Part shown: positions 48,709-59,340 of the stretch, one piece after another
How the letters are laid out: each line of letters begins with the position of its first letter
Position numbering within the stretch: position 1 is the stretch's first letter
NCBI GenBank assembly: GCA_907164885.2
Contig: OU015496.1
Span: 103,196,325 to 103,260,324, forward strand
Source: Dolomedes plantarius
Lineage: Eukaryota > Arthropoda > Arachnida > Araneae > Dolomedidae
Length of the DNA: 64,000 nt
Direction of reading: 5' to 3'
Translations under genes and position numbers: made by a program
The notes under the pieces: model-generated
The model's database searches: none
What the model saw: only the letters and a program-made list of their open reading frames with translations
Told to the model about the DNA's origin: nothing

Positions 48709-48912
48709 GTAGGTTTAAGTATGTAAACTGTTAAAACAGCGACAATAGGTTAAATATAATCGGTGACAATCAGAAATATTGATAAGTACGTATTAGGTAG
48801 ACTTAAGTATATAAACATTTAAAACAACAACTGGTTGAAAATATAATCGAGAAAAATCATCAATGTTGAAAAGAATGTAGAACGTAGACTTAAGTATGTA
48901 GACTTTAGCAAC
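48709..48912. repeat. Tandem repeat, about 88-bp period, 2.3 units
   Basis: Units start at 48709, 48797 and 48884 with GTAGRYTTAAGTATRTARAC. The first two align through AAATATAATCG and AATATTGA/AATGTTGA. Confidence 0.8.
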
Positions 48913-50979
48913 TATCTGTAAAATAATGAAAGGGAAGTTTTTTATGATTTGCCAGATTGTATACATATTATTATAATTATAAACATGTTTTTCGATTTTA
49001 ATTCAGAAATAAGTTAACATTATATAATTTAGTATATATAATATATCACCGTGCCAATATTGCAATTATACCCTTTGCAAAAAGTATAATTGCAATATTT
49101 ACCTCAATCATTTTAAAAAATTTAGGCATTTCGTAAGTAAAAAATAATTTTAGTAATGATTTCCTCTTTTACATGCTGCCTTTTTAAATTCTTCCCTTTA
49201 TTACTATTCGTGAGAAAATTTGTCGTTGAATATTTTCTGTGTTTCATGCACCAGTGTTTGCTTAAAAAAATACTATTTAATGTAAAAAGAATGTAATTAA
49301 AAATTTTTAGCCGAAAGAAATCTGGTAAGATAAAGACCGACCTCCAACTACATTACGAACTTTATTGCTACTATTTTTTTTCTTTAATATTTTGAAGATT
49401 AATAAATAGTACTGCAACGTGTTCTTTTATAGGGAAAAATTAACCTTTATAAAAGAAACAATCCGGGTAGTTTGGAAGAATGTTTTGCTTCTTTAAAAAA
49501 TAGTCTAGTTCAGTTTTAAATGTTCTTATATGGTCCGAAATAAAATGCTTTTATTGTTAAAAATGTTCTTTTATGAGATAGAAATATATTATTTTTAGAA
49601 AAGTTTTTTTTGCAGCGATTTATTATGGAACGAAAAGTATTACGTTTTAGACAGTTGTATTTTCTTCTTTAAATATAAAAAAAGTTAATAACATAATAAG
49701 GAATAATCGCTAAGTGTTCAGAATTAATAAAAATATTCCGAGGAAAAAAATATTGTTCTCTTAATCTGGGGAAAAAATACTTTATTCAGAATATATTTGT
49801 AAGTTTTAAGAAGTGTCTCATCTCTCACAGGGAGTTTAGTTTGTAAGGTTTGAAATATTTTAGTTCCATATGTTATTATTTTCATGTTTTCCTTTTTAGT
49901 GGCAACATTTCAGTTTAAATGTTTGTTTCAATATAAGGATTTTTTTCCGCTTTGAAGAAATATATATTTAAAACTCTTCATAGAGGAAATTTTTCGAATT
50001 AATAAATGTATTGTTTATGTACATGGGACGATTACAATACAAATTAAGCATTTAGTTTCGATGTATTTCATAGATTTTAGGTCTGAAAAAGGCGAAGTAT
50101 ACAAATATATAAATAATTATAATTTGGTTCATATACGTGGAGGATAATTATGACATTTTATTAACATTCATAACATCTGTAGGGCAGTGATATCTGAAGC
50201 TTGAAATTGAGAAATAAGAATATTGTCATACATATCTACCCAACACTTTCAACAAAACATTTAGTGGTTTATACAGTCCTTTATATCCTATATTTTCCTG
50301 CAACCCATGTTAAAAATATATCCATTCAACAAAATGGCGAGTCGAAATGTTTCTTAAGATATCCATTATGAGGGTATTTCTACAAAAGAATTAGTTACAG
50401 AATTCTTCAAACAGTTCCATGTGAAGCGCCAACTGAATCTGGAACTTCCCAATCATTTGTTTCTCTATTTTTCGATGGCATTGATAGGTTTATTTGAGTT
50501 TATATCAGCTTGAACTCGTATATATTGTGTGTCTTTCACGGTGTTCCCGTACTTCCCAGGTCTGTCTCCAAAATTTCCTAAGCCACTCAAGCAATATCAA
50601 GCGAGGTATCAGCTCGAATCGTCTTCTTTACACTATTGAATGAATGCAAAGATAACAGTGTCACACTCGCAAATTCAATACTCCGCAAACGCAGATAAAG
50701 AAGTGACATCTGCCGAGATGTATTACGTTCAGCAATGTGATGACACTTACGCACCTGCGAATTGAATGTCCTTGCCAAAGTTACAGATCTCTTTATAGAC
50801 ATAGAGACCAAAAATTAAATTTGATGCCGATTCCAAATGACTACAAATATCCGTGGTGACAAGTGAACTCGCATCCACAAAACTAGGCACTGAATCATCG
50901 TTTAGCAACTTGTTCATAGTGTTTTGGCGACAGTACTCTTCTCTTGCATCAGGCATTATGTTGCGTAGAAAGCTGGAAG
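48913..50979. other. No recognisable gene; one hairpin
   Basis: Extremely AT-rich to about 50500, then somewhat more balanced, with overlapping unassigned minus ORFs at 50587-50956 (69-74 codons). A hairpin at 49056-49099 is listed separately. Confidence 0.5.
49056..49099. repeat. Perfect 16-bp inverted repeat
   Basis: AATATTGCAATTATAC and its exact reverse complement, with a 12-base spacer. Confidence 0.9.
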
Positions 50980-52330
50980 GAAAATTAGCTCTTCAGGACT
51001 GTTGTGAAGGATCCACAATTTGGACATTTTGAACTCCTTACAACGTCATGGCCATTTTGTTTTTCCAACACGATTACGGGGCATATAAGGGCCATATTGG
51101 AAAAAGGGGGAACTGCACCAATTTTCCAAGAAACATCGCACCCCCCTGAATTCCTCAGGACGGGAGAAAGAAATTCCAGGAAATTCAACGGACATCCAAT
51201 TTTCTTGGAAATAAGAGTACCACGTGGGTCAACCGTGGGGATGTCGGAGCATCCTGCCCTCGAATAAAAACTCGAAGAGACAATAAATTTACGTGAATAA
51301 CTGACCTGGGGAGGAATCATAATCCAAATGGGAGTAAAAATGAACCCCGAGTGTGGGAGAGAAACGAGGATCGGAGGCAGAGAAAAAGAGAGAGATTGAG
51401 GTAGCGAGTTGCGAAGAAAGTCTGGAAAAAAGACGCCCCCGTAAAATGGCGAGATGCCCGTGTTCAACCGCCAGCGCCGATTCTGCTGCCTCCTCCGATG
51501 AAGGGCGCCATGAATTTTAGCCCGATACCTAAAGCCTCCTCCGATAGAAGTGCCTCAATTACTCCATGCCTTGCCCTGCTGTTTCATCAAAGCTCCCCAG
51601 GTTGGTCATTTCTTCCCTTTCAAATAGTGCTGGTGTTTCTTTTTAGAAATTTTAGAAAATAGAACTTTATTTCACTTGACCCGTAATGGTTCTGCCGCAG
51701 GAAGCGGAGAAAGTATGCCCTAATTCCGTTAAAATATGTCTCTCCAAGATCTTAAATATAATATGTAAAACTGACCTTTTCTTGTAAAACATTGTATAAT
51801 AAATGTTGTTATTTTTATTTATAAACGCATAGTTCCTTTTGAAGTTTACCTCCCTAATTTTACACAACGCAAAGGGGTATCTCTGGTACCCCTCATAACA
51901 AGGACAATGAGGACGCCGGAGCCAAAAAACACGACGTTTAAGTCGTTTACAGGAATCTGTTATTATGACATACTAATACATTGAACAGACATCCTTAGCC
52001 TGTGAAAAGTGGGCATCCAAAAAAATCTCAACTGTGGTCAACACTCATAAGGTAAAGGTTGCCAGAAAATGGGTGGCTCCAGAAAATCGCCAATAAAAAA
52101 ATATGCTTGCAAAAAATAGGAGGCCAACATCTCACCCCCAGTCTTTCAAACATAAGGACAGGAAGTGCTGACCTCCCCAAGGTAGCAGCTAGTCCCTCAA
52201 AACCTCCACCCACAAATGGGGTCCGTCAAGAAAAATTTATGACGTCCAGGACCCCCCCCCCCTAAGTGGGAGGCTGCCCCCCCCCCCCGGCAGCAGATGT
52301 TCTAGCCAGGTTGCGATTGCCTCCCAGTAA
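50980..52330. other. GC-richer island, unassigned
   Basis: 51000-51650 and 52030-52310 stand out from AT-rich flanks. There is a 160-codon minus frame (50985-51467) and an 87-codon plus ORF (51004-51267). The minus frame reads NGHDVVRSSKCPNCGSF near its end and is Ser/Pro-rich. Neither has a domain that I can name. GCCTCCTCCGATRRAAG occurs twice at about 51490-51560. C runs of 11 and 12 lie at 52252-52262 and 52277-52288. It could be an LTR or UTR of an unrecognised element, or a gene's first exon with a CpG-rich promoter. Confidence 0.35.
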
Positions 52331-53504
52331 CCATACACTGCGATAAAGCCATTTCAGGAATCGGAAGCTATGAGCGCAAATAGGGACAAGGCATTTATAA
52401 TAATTTATATATCAAGCAAAAATCATCAAAACAATAGGGAATGTGAGGAAACGTGCAAACGTTGAATATATACTTACTACAGGGTAAAAATTAAGTAGCT
52501 ATTGATGCCGACAAAGGAAATAAATGTGTCACATTGAGTATATACGTTGTGCAATGCTTCGTATTGCTAGGAACACCGTAAACCCTACTATCTTGACCTT
52601 GAGTATATACGTAAGTTATAACAATACGGGTTTTTAAATTTTAAAGAAAGTTTTGCTCTATTGAATAAACGAAGGAAAGCATTTTTGAATAAAACTGCTA
52701 TAAATACGAAAGTTTTTCAAGTAGTAAAACTCAATTTCTAAAGTTTTTCATAGATATTGTTATAAGAAAGCCAAGATGTGTTTACAGAGTCTATTTAAAT
52801 GACTTGCTAGTAGCAGTAACCTAAGAGTCTGTCTTCAGTCGCTTCTCTCGTCAAAATTGGTGAGATCTAGAAAATGATGTTGTGAATTATTTGTGGGTTT
52901 TAAAACTTTTAACTTTATTCATATTTTAAAAATACAGCATTTAGTAATGTTTTCAGATATTGTAACTGAATTGTTTTTGATGAAACATGAGAAAATAATG
53001 TGTCCCTATGATCGAACTTTTATTTCGTAGCTTAAAAGATAAAAATACCAGCTTCCTATTGATCGGTTTGTGCATTTTTATGAAACAGTTAAAGATATCC
53101 CCTTAACTTAAATCATTAGCTAACTTTTTTTTAATATTATTAGCTTTAATTATATCAGGGTGTTGCGTGACTGAAGCAATTTGATTCTGATGTATAAAAA
53201 TAATTTTTTTAAATTTTCTAGTTTTTTAGTGTTATAAAATATTAGTGGGTTTTAAAACATGGTAAAAAAAATTGGTATTTAAAGAATTTTCTAAAGTTCG
53301 TTTATATTCTTTGTAAGGACTAATAATTGCTTTCTTTAACTCTTTAATGTTCATATTTATAAATAGAACTTGAAAATAATAAGTTTTAGTGTCTTCAGAG
53401 ATCATAATTATATGTATTAGAGTAAAGCTATTATATATGCTTTAATATGGTATTTTGTTTTTGTTGTTGTTGTTATTTCTACTGCCCCCTGACCGGAAGT
53501 AATT
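52331..53504. other. No recognisable gene
   Basis: AT-rich. A motif GAGTATATACG recurs at about 52535 and 52601. Confidence 0.6.
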
Positions 53505-53700
53505 CGAGACCAGGTCCATATAGGCTAGCAGACTTACGGGTGCGACTCCGGTTTATAAGGACACCACATGAGTTGGATTCCGATTTAGCCAGGTGCCACC
53601 TCAATTTTGACCGAGCACCTACAGGGGTGACATCTGGGGAACCGTATCCTCTCCCACCCTTTCTGACATCATAGAGGGACTTTCCGGTCTACGGATTTAA
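53505..53700 (-). mobile_element. SINE family A, 3' part, split by a TTAA element
   Basis: Body of a minus-strand SINE (plus-strand text CACCTACAGGGGTGACATCT, CTCTCCCACCCTTTCTGACA, ACTTTCCGGTCTACGGATTT). The 5' part with the tRNA head resumes at 54475. The join at TTAA is continuous when compared with copies at 56040-56365 and 60926-61160. Confidence 0.75.
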
Positions 53701-54470
53701 GGGGGTCAGGGACACATTTTTAAAAAAAATTATTTATTGAGTTAAAATTTTGAATTATTTTGTGATGGTCAACCATAAAATTTGTAAACAAAATCACATC
53801 ATAAAATTTCTATAAAAGTTAATAAAAAATTTTTAAATTTAAAATTTTTAATAAAAGTGGGGTAATTTAAAATCTTTATAACTCGAAATATTATTTGTCG
53901 AATTTCAAAATTTTTCATTTAATTAAACAGAAATATATAAGTTTTAATTTTGATTCAGCATTTTTTGAAATATTGATTTTTAAAGAAATTAAAAATATTT
54001 AGATTAAAAATTACAAAAAAAATTGTGTAAGTTATTTTTAAAAAATCATATTTTCAAAAGTAAATATTTTCAAAAGTAAAAATTGAAAATATGATTTTTT
54101 TTAAAAAATCATATTTTCAAAAGTAAATATTTTTTTTCAAATTTGCTAAATCAAAATTAAAGTAAAATAGTTGAAAAAAGCATGTTCCAAGTTTCAACCA
54201 TTTATCTTTAACGGTTCTTGACTTATAACAATTTAAACACGAGAAATGTGGAAAAATACCATCATGCAAAAAAACGCACTTGCAGGTTTAAACAACGATT
54301 GGCTACTATTAGAATGTTGCAAATAATAATAATAATAATAATAATAATTTATCCTGTTCTAATTAAGATAGAAACGTGATTTAAACGTCATTTTAAACGT
54401 AAAAGAACAAAAAAAAATTTAATGCAAGAAAATTTTTTCGAAAATTCGAACAATTTTGTGTCTTGGTCCC
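53701..54470. mobile_element. TTAA-target DNA element inserted in a SINE, 770 bp
   Basis: Ends: left GGGGGTCAGGGACACATTTT; right, reverse-complemented, GGGACCAAGACACAAAATTG. TTAA flanks both (53697-53700 and 54471-54474). The unoccupied site is seen in sister SINEs (AGATTTTAATGTGCCC at 61052, GATTTAAATTGTC at 56242). The interior is A/T-rich with a roughly 25-bp AAATCATATTTTCAAAAGTA block in direct and inverted copies at 54040-54130, and an (AAT)n tract. No transposase. TTAA with exact duplication is the piggyBac-superfamily signature, although the terminal bases are not the usual CCC. Confidence 0.8.
54321..54349. repeat. (AAT)n microsatellite
   Basis: About nine AAT units inside the TTAA element. 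Confidence 0.9.
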
Positions 54471-54474
54471 TTAA

Positions 54475-54592
54475 TGTGCTCATATCCGGCGTAGACACGG
54501 AGGTATTTAATGGCGCTTCTCGGGATTCAATCCGAGCACACTCAGCACCGAAAGCCGACGCGCTACCACTATGCTACTTCAATCCCCTACAT
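54475..54592 (-). mobile_element. SINE family A, 5' part with tRNA head
   Basis: On the minus strand GTAGCATAGTGGTAGCGCG (A box) and CGGATTGAATCCCG (B box) are followed by AGAAGCGCCATTAAATACCT and CCGTGTCTACGCCGGATATG. It is the promoter-bearing half of the SINE interrupted at 53701-54470. Confidence 0.8.
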
Positions 54593-54725
54593 TCGTTTTG
54601 CATTGCTATAAGTAAGTTATGTAAAACAGTTCGAAATTTCGGAAGTACATAATAAAAATGGATTTAAGAATATTGAATTTCTAGTTTGCATTAAATATGT
54701 ACATATCTTATATTTATACAGAAAA

Positions 54726-54980
54726 ATATTTCAGTTAGTCTCTTCTAACGAAACTACCGTGGGTTATTAACGTAGGAATACTTATCGTTGCTTACCTGTT
54801 TTTTTAACGCAGTTTGGGACTTTTCTGTTTAACTGTTTGCTGCTTTCCCAAGCGATACAGACTGGGTTTGGCGCGCTGCCAAAATGATAACTCGCAACGA
54901 CGGACGTCTTAAATTTTGCTTTACCGCGGACCGTTATGGAGGAACGTAATCCTACGTTAAAGGGTGTTGATATGAAATAT
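54726..54980 (-). mobile_element. 255-bp inverted-repeat element, intact copy
   Basis: Ends: ATATTTCA at the outside and, further in, AACGTAGGAATAC on the left against AACGTAGGATTAC reverse-complemented from the right. It aligns end to end, in opposite orientation, with 58340-58809 through GCGAGTTATMATTTTGGCAG, CGCGCCAAACC and ACCGTTATGG. The shared middle includes a 73-codon minus ORF (54782-55003) reading KTSVVASYHFGSAPNPVCIA, but the partner copy does not keep it open. It is probably an unclassified MITE. Its target duplication is unresolved. Confidence 0.7.
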
Positions 54981-56039
54981 TCGCAATGTAATATGTTAAG
55001 CAAATCTGATGCAAAAATTATAAATACTACGCCACAATCTTCAATAATGGTGACTATTGTTATCTAGGATTTCAGCAACTTTTTGCGTACCTGTTTTAAA
55101 TTATACACCGTAAAATTCCAAATTACACCTACCATAAATCTTCTGAGTAATCACTCGGAAGCATATTTTTATAAATTCTCATGATATGAGGGATAAATTG
55201 CAAACATCTACTTAATATAATATTCAAAAGTGCATTAACATATCTCAAGGAATTTACGTTCTTCGGAAATTCATATCACCGCCATTTGTATGAAATATGA
55301 TAAGAGTCTAAACTACTTTATTCCGACGTCCCCTTTTCGCTTACGGATATAAATTATTTAAATGTTTCTCAGTGCCCCCTCCCCCCCAGTGGGAGAATTT
55401 AAATTGTGTATTATTAGTTGTAGAATATGTTCTTCATACCTTCAGATTAAGGAATCTCGTGTTGTAATAGGATTTCCTAGATTTTTCTTTCGTCATTTAA
55501 AAGCTTTTAACTGAAAAATGGGGAACAGAAAATATGGCTGCATTGGCTGATCTTTCGCTCGATATGATACGCACGTCTTTAATATATATAAGGGATTTCA
55601 TTAAGACATTTTTAGCTCTAAATTCAATATAACTGAAATTGAGTCATTTTCATACTTTTTTAAAACTAGATATCGTACTTAAATGCAAATGCACTTAAGT
55701 ACGTTAAAAGATGTAAAATTTATTAAAAAATTTTCATGTTGTACGTTTTTTTTATAGCTGCTATCTAATATAATAATGTAAATCCTTGATTCTTTTAAAA
55801 TTTTATATTTAAAAAATTGATTATATTTGTCTATTTCATTTTTCTTTCTAGTCTGGAGTAAATTAGTTAAGTTTGTAAAAATTATGCTCACGTAGTAAAA
55901 TAAAAAATAAATAACGAGAAATAATTTTTTTAGAAAGTTTTTAATTAAGTTTTAGAATGTATGATCCATAATATTTTTATAATAATTATTCTGAAATCCT
56001 TTTTTAAATATTTTATAGAACGTTAGCGCATAATCGCAG
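54981..56039. other. No recognisable gene
   Basis: AT-rich. C-rich bases at 55375-55388. Confidence 0.6.
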
Positions 56040-56366
56040 TACAAGGTAGGTATCTGGATTGCCGATTTCCAATGCATCAGACAGGGCCCGACATAGCATC
56101 TAAGGCCTTCTGGGATTGAATTCCTGCCGTCGAATAGGTTTTCCCCCCATTTTACACCGAGGCCCCCCAGAGGCAACACCTGGTGTGATCTTATCTTCTC
56201 CCACCCTATCTGACATCATGGAAGGACTTTCCGGTAGACAGATTTAAATTGTCTATATCCTGCCTAGACACGACGGTATTTAATGGCATCTTCTCGATTC
56301 GAACCGAGCATCCCCCCCTCATTCCAAAACAAAACAGTCTACCACTAGGCTACTTCAGACCCCAGG
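56040..56366 (-). mobile_element. tRNA-derived SINE (family A), best-preserved minus copy
   Basis: On the minus strand the head has GTAGCCTAGTGGTAGACTG (A box) and GGTTCGAATCGAG (B box). Then come AAGATGCCATTAAATACCG, TCGTGTCTAGGCAGGATATA, TTTAAATCTGTCTACCGGAA, AGTCCTTCCATGATGTCAGA, TAGGGTGGGAGAAGATAAGA and GTGTTGCCTCTGGGGGG. The body then continues toward 56040, where the 3' edge is uncertain. It carries the undisturbed TTTAAA that other copies show as the TTAA insertion site. Confidence 0.8.
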
Positions 56367-56656
56367 TTGCTGGATATAATGTTTTGCAGTTACTCTTAGC
56401 TCATTTCGGGAAAAGTCTTATAAGACGATAATTTGTAATTGTTTTTTAAGGTACTGTAATGTCTCTTCATCCATTCTCATTCCCATCTTATTCGCTTAGT
56501 GAACAAATGTTAATCAGTCTTGGACAACGAAATCACTAGAAACTTGTACTAACGTTTGTGCTGCCAACTCACCGTGCTTCTCTTATGAAGCATGAGAAAC
56601 TGGATCCAATTGTAGACACAATATTTTTTTTGATTCTCTGTTATGAAAAAAATAAT

Positions 56657-57797
56657 TATAATTACAAGATAAAAAGAACTTTTTATGTACCATGTTTTTA
56701 AATTTTCTGATGAATCATATAAACTTGACAATTCTATGTATTAATAAAAACTTTTTGAAAATTTTTTTGATCCCATCAACTTGGTAGAAAATGAAGTTAA
56801 TTGGAAGTTAACTTGCGTTTAACTTTTCTTTCCCTTCCGGGCCGATAGATGGCTGCACCAGTCTACAAAACAAAATTAACTGAAAATGTATTCAAATCTG
56901 CTTAAGGGGACAGTGGACCTTCAAGCCTAACTTTTTTTGTTTTGAATGGATTTGCTTGAAATTTGAATATGTGGTTAGTACCATAGATATGTAAAAATGG
57001 TTAAAATTTAATGATAAAATATTAATAATTTAGGAATTATTAATTATTAATTATATCAAAAATCGGCCTCATTAAAAATGTTCCAGGCGCATTTCTTTTG
57101 CATATAATATGGTCATTTTTATTTATGGGATACCTTATAGAACTAACAATGAAACTTATTGCTTATTTTAAACATTCATTAAAAATATAAAGAGAAAAAA
57201 GTAATAACAGAGAAAACACACTTTTTATGACGCAAAATACCTATAAATCATCTCTTCGAGTACAAAATTTAGAAAATATGAGCTACGAAGCATAATTATT
57301 TTCAATAAGATTTATTTCATATACAGTTAAGTATATAAAACTCAAATTTCAAAGCAATACGATCATAAGAAATGCGCCCGGAGCAGTTTGAATATTCGTA
57401 GGACATGAACATTTTTATTTTGAGAAAAACACATTTAAAGTTGTTGCTATTAGTAACCACATAATATCTAAATTAAATACAAATGCCTATAACTAGGAAA
57501 GTAATCGCAGAAATTAAAAATTATTTTTGCAACACATTCCTACTCGTCCGTAATGTCACAATTCAATAAAATAAAAAGATCGAATTTTTGGACAAATTTC
57601 ACAATATTGAAAGTCCACTGTCCCCTTAAAGATAGCTAAAAGTATTAAAAAAATGCATTGTCATCGTGTTCTGAGCTATTCTAAAAGTTTCAAATGTCTA
57701 GCTAGTCAGGAAATTAGTTAAAAATCGATTGCAAGATTTCTAAGGGACAAACACATACACAAACAAACAAGAAAGCAAGTTAATAAAAACATGGTAA
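56657..57797. repeat. Inverted duplication, arm 1 (with a TTAA element inside)
   Basis: Excluding 56906-57629, this pairs in reverse orientation with 58911-59340. Matching blocks are AAGTTAATAAAAACATGGTA, GGGACAAACACA, GCTAGACATTTG-like, CTCAGAACACGATGACAATG (reverse), GAAGTTAACTTGCGTTTAAC and AATCATATAAACTTGACAA. I estimate about 85% identity by eye. Confidence 0.85.
56906..57625. mobile_element. TTAA-target DNA element, 720 bp, in an inverted-duplication arm
   Basis: Termini: GGGGACAGTGGACCTTCAA on the left and, reverse-complemented, GGGGACAGTGGACTTTCAA on the right. TTAA flanks both sides (56902-56905 and 57626-57629). The other arm of the duplication (about 59081-59096 read in reverse: CCTGCTTAAAGATGGC) shows the empty site with a single TTAA. 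The interior contains GCGCATTTCTTTTGCATA and GAAATGCGCCCGGAGCAG, and no long ORF. It is related to 31213-31994. Confidence 0.88.
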
Positions 57798-58339
57798 TAA
57801 ATTTTGTTTAAAATGGTATATCAACAGCTGCATAATAACTAGAGTTGACGATGTTGTAGCACCGACGATGTTATTGCGACCACTTTTTGGGGGGTCATTT
57901 TCCTTTAATCTTCATTAGCTTAGAAAAAAGGTGATTTCCCATAACACCGACCACTGACCGTCATCTCGGGAAATTGTGACTCTTTGGCGTGGAAAAGCCG
58001 CCATAATATCCTTACAGAAAACTGATTTTGATTCCTGGAATAGAAACATACAATGCGCAAAAGCACCGCACTGCGGCTTCACGAAGAAGTGTATGTGTGA
58101 CGTGGGCAAACAGGTACATGAAAAGGAAAATTTAAAAATTATAGTCCACTTCATAATTCACTTCTTCCTGTAAATAAAATTCCCGCTTAATACCGCAAAA
58201 ATCTCGCAAAATACCGCAAAATATAACAAATAACTACTATAAACAAATTCCCGCATGAACGGAATAACGATATATATATGTCATTCAAAGTAGAAAAGTA
58301 GTTTGCAATAAATAATATGTGTTGTCAAAAGTCAAAATT
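57798..58339. other. Spacer between inverted arms; unassigned ORF
   Basis: The plus ORF 57976-58173 (65 codons) includes WNRNIQCAKAPHCGFTKKCM and CDVGKQVHEKEN, a Cys-containing, non-AT-driven stretch that could be an exon or element scrap. No family is recognised. ATACCGCAAAA occurs twice at about 58190-58220. Confidence 0.4.
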
Positions 58340-58809
58340 ATATTTCTTTTATTCTATTATTTTTTAACGTAGAATTACGTTCTTCAATAACGGTCCTCCG
58401 GAAAAAAAAATTCAGAGTCCGTCGCGAGTTATAATTTTGGCAGCGCGCCAAACCTAGTAGCAGTAAACACTTAGGCCGTCTACACACGGGAGCAACTCAA
58501 AAGAAACTGATAACTGACTCCAGTCACAAACCATTCCGTGATGAGTCGTAACCTATGTAATTGAATGGAGCCACGCACACGGCGCAACTGGTTACAAACT
58601 CGTCCAACGAGTTTGTAACCAGTTGCGCCGTGTGCGTTATCAGTCAGTTATCAGTTTCTTTTGAGTTGCTCCGTGTGCAGACGGGCCTTAAGCATAAAAG
58701 TACCAAAATGCATCAAAAAAAGACAGAAAGAAAAAATATAGGTAAGGAACGGTAAGTAATCCTACGTTAAAACCACGGCGGATTCGTTAGAAGTGACTAC
58801 CTGAAATAT
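58340..58809 (+). mobile_element. Inverted-repeat element, second copy, split by a MITE
   Basis: Without the 217 bases of 58474-58690 it is 253 bp, against 255 bp for the intact copy at 54726-54980. The ends AACGTAGAATTACG and GTAATCCTACGTT, the AATAACGGTCC block and the GGCAGCGCGCCAAACC block are shared. Confidence 0.75.
58474..58687. mobile_element. Palindromic PIF/Harbinger-type MITE, 214 bp, nested
   Basis: It starts GGCCGTCTACACACGGGAGC and ends, reverse-complemented, GGCCCGTCTGCACACGGAGC. Both ends continue AACTCAAAAGAAACTGATAA. The centre is a perfect 31-bp palindrome (58573-58603 and 58607-58637, 3-base loop). TTA flanks both sides (58471-58473 and 58688-58690), and the intact sister element shows the empty site (CAAACAGTTAAACAG). 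No coding capacity; the 64-codon ORF across it is an artefact. Confidence 0.88.
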
Positions 58810-58910
58810 ATTTTTTTTTTACTTTGAATTTAAAATGTTGCTCACAAAAGTGGAAATATGGCATGAAATAATAGTATTTTCATGTATTCATTTTATTTAC
58901 TTGGCCATTT

Positions 58911-59340
58911 TTTACCATGTTTTTATTAACTTGCGTTCTTGTTTGTTTGTGTGTGTGTTTGTCCCTTACATCGATTGAAAGTTGCAATCGATTTTTAAGT
59001 AACTTTCCGACTAGCTAGACATTTGGCACTTTTAGAGTAGCTCAGAACACGATGACAATGAATTATTTTAATACTTTTAGCCATCTTTAAGCAGGTTTGA
59101 ATTCAATTTCAGTTAATTTTGCTTTGTAGACAAGTGCAGCAATCTATCGGCCGGAACGGGAACGAAAAGTTAAACGCAAGTTAACTTCCAATTAACATCA
59201 TTTTCTTTCAAGTTGATGGGATGATTCATCAAAAAAATTTTAAAAAGTATTTATTAATACATAGATTTGTCAAGTTTATATGATTCAACAAAAATTTTAA
59301 AAACATGATATATAAAAAGATCTTTTTATCTTCTAATTTT
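58911..59340. repeat. Inverted duplication, arm 2 (empty site)
   Basis: Reverse partner of 56657-57797 without the TTAA element. It keeps CCGATAGAT-like, AAGTTAACTTCCAATTAA and CATCAACTTG blocks. Confidence 0.85.

Noticed and set aside
54782..55003. 73-codon minus ORF as a gene exon
   Set aside because: It lies mostly inside a two-copy inverted-repeat element, and the second copy does not keep the frame.
57976..58173. Cys-containing 65-codon ORF as a zinc-binding domain
   Set aside because: Cys spacing fits no finger that I can name; left as unassigned.
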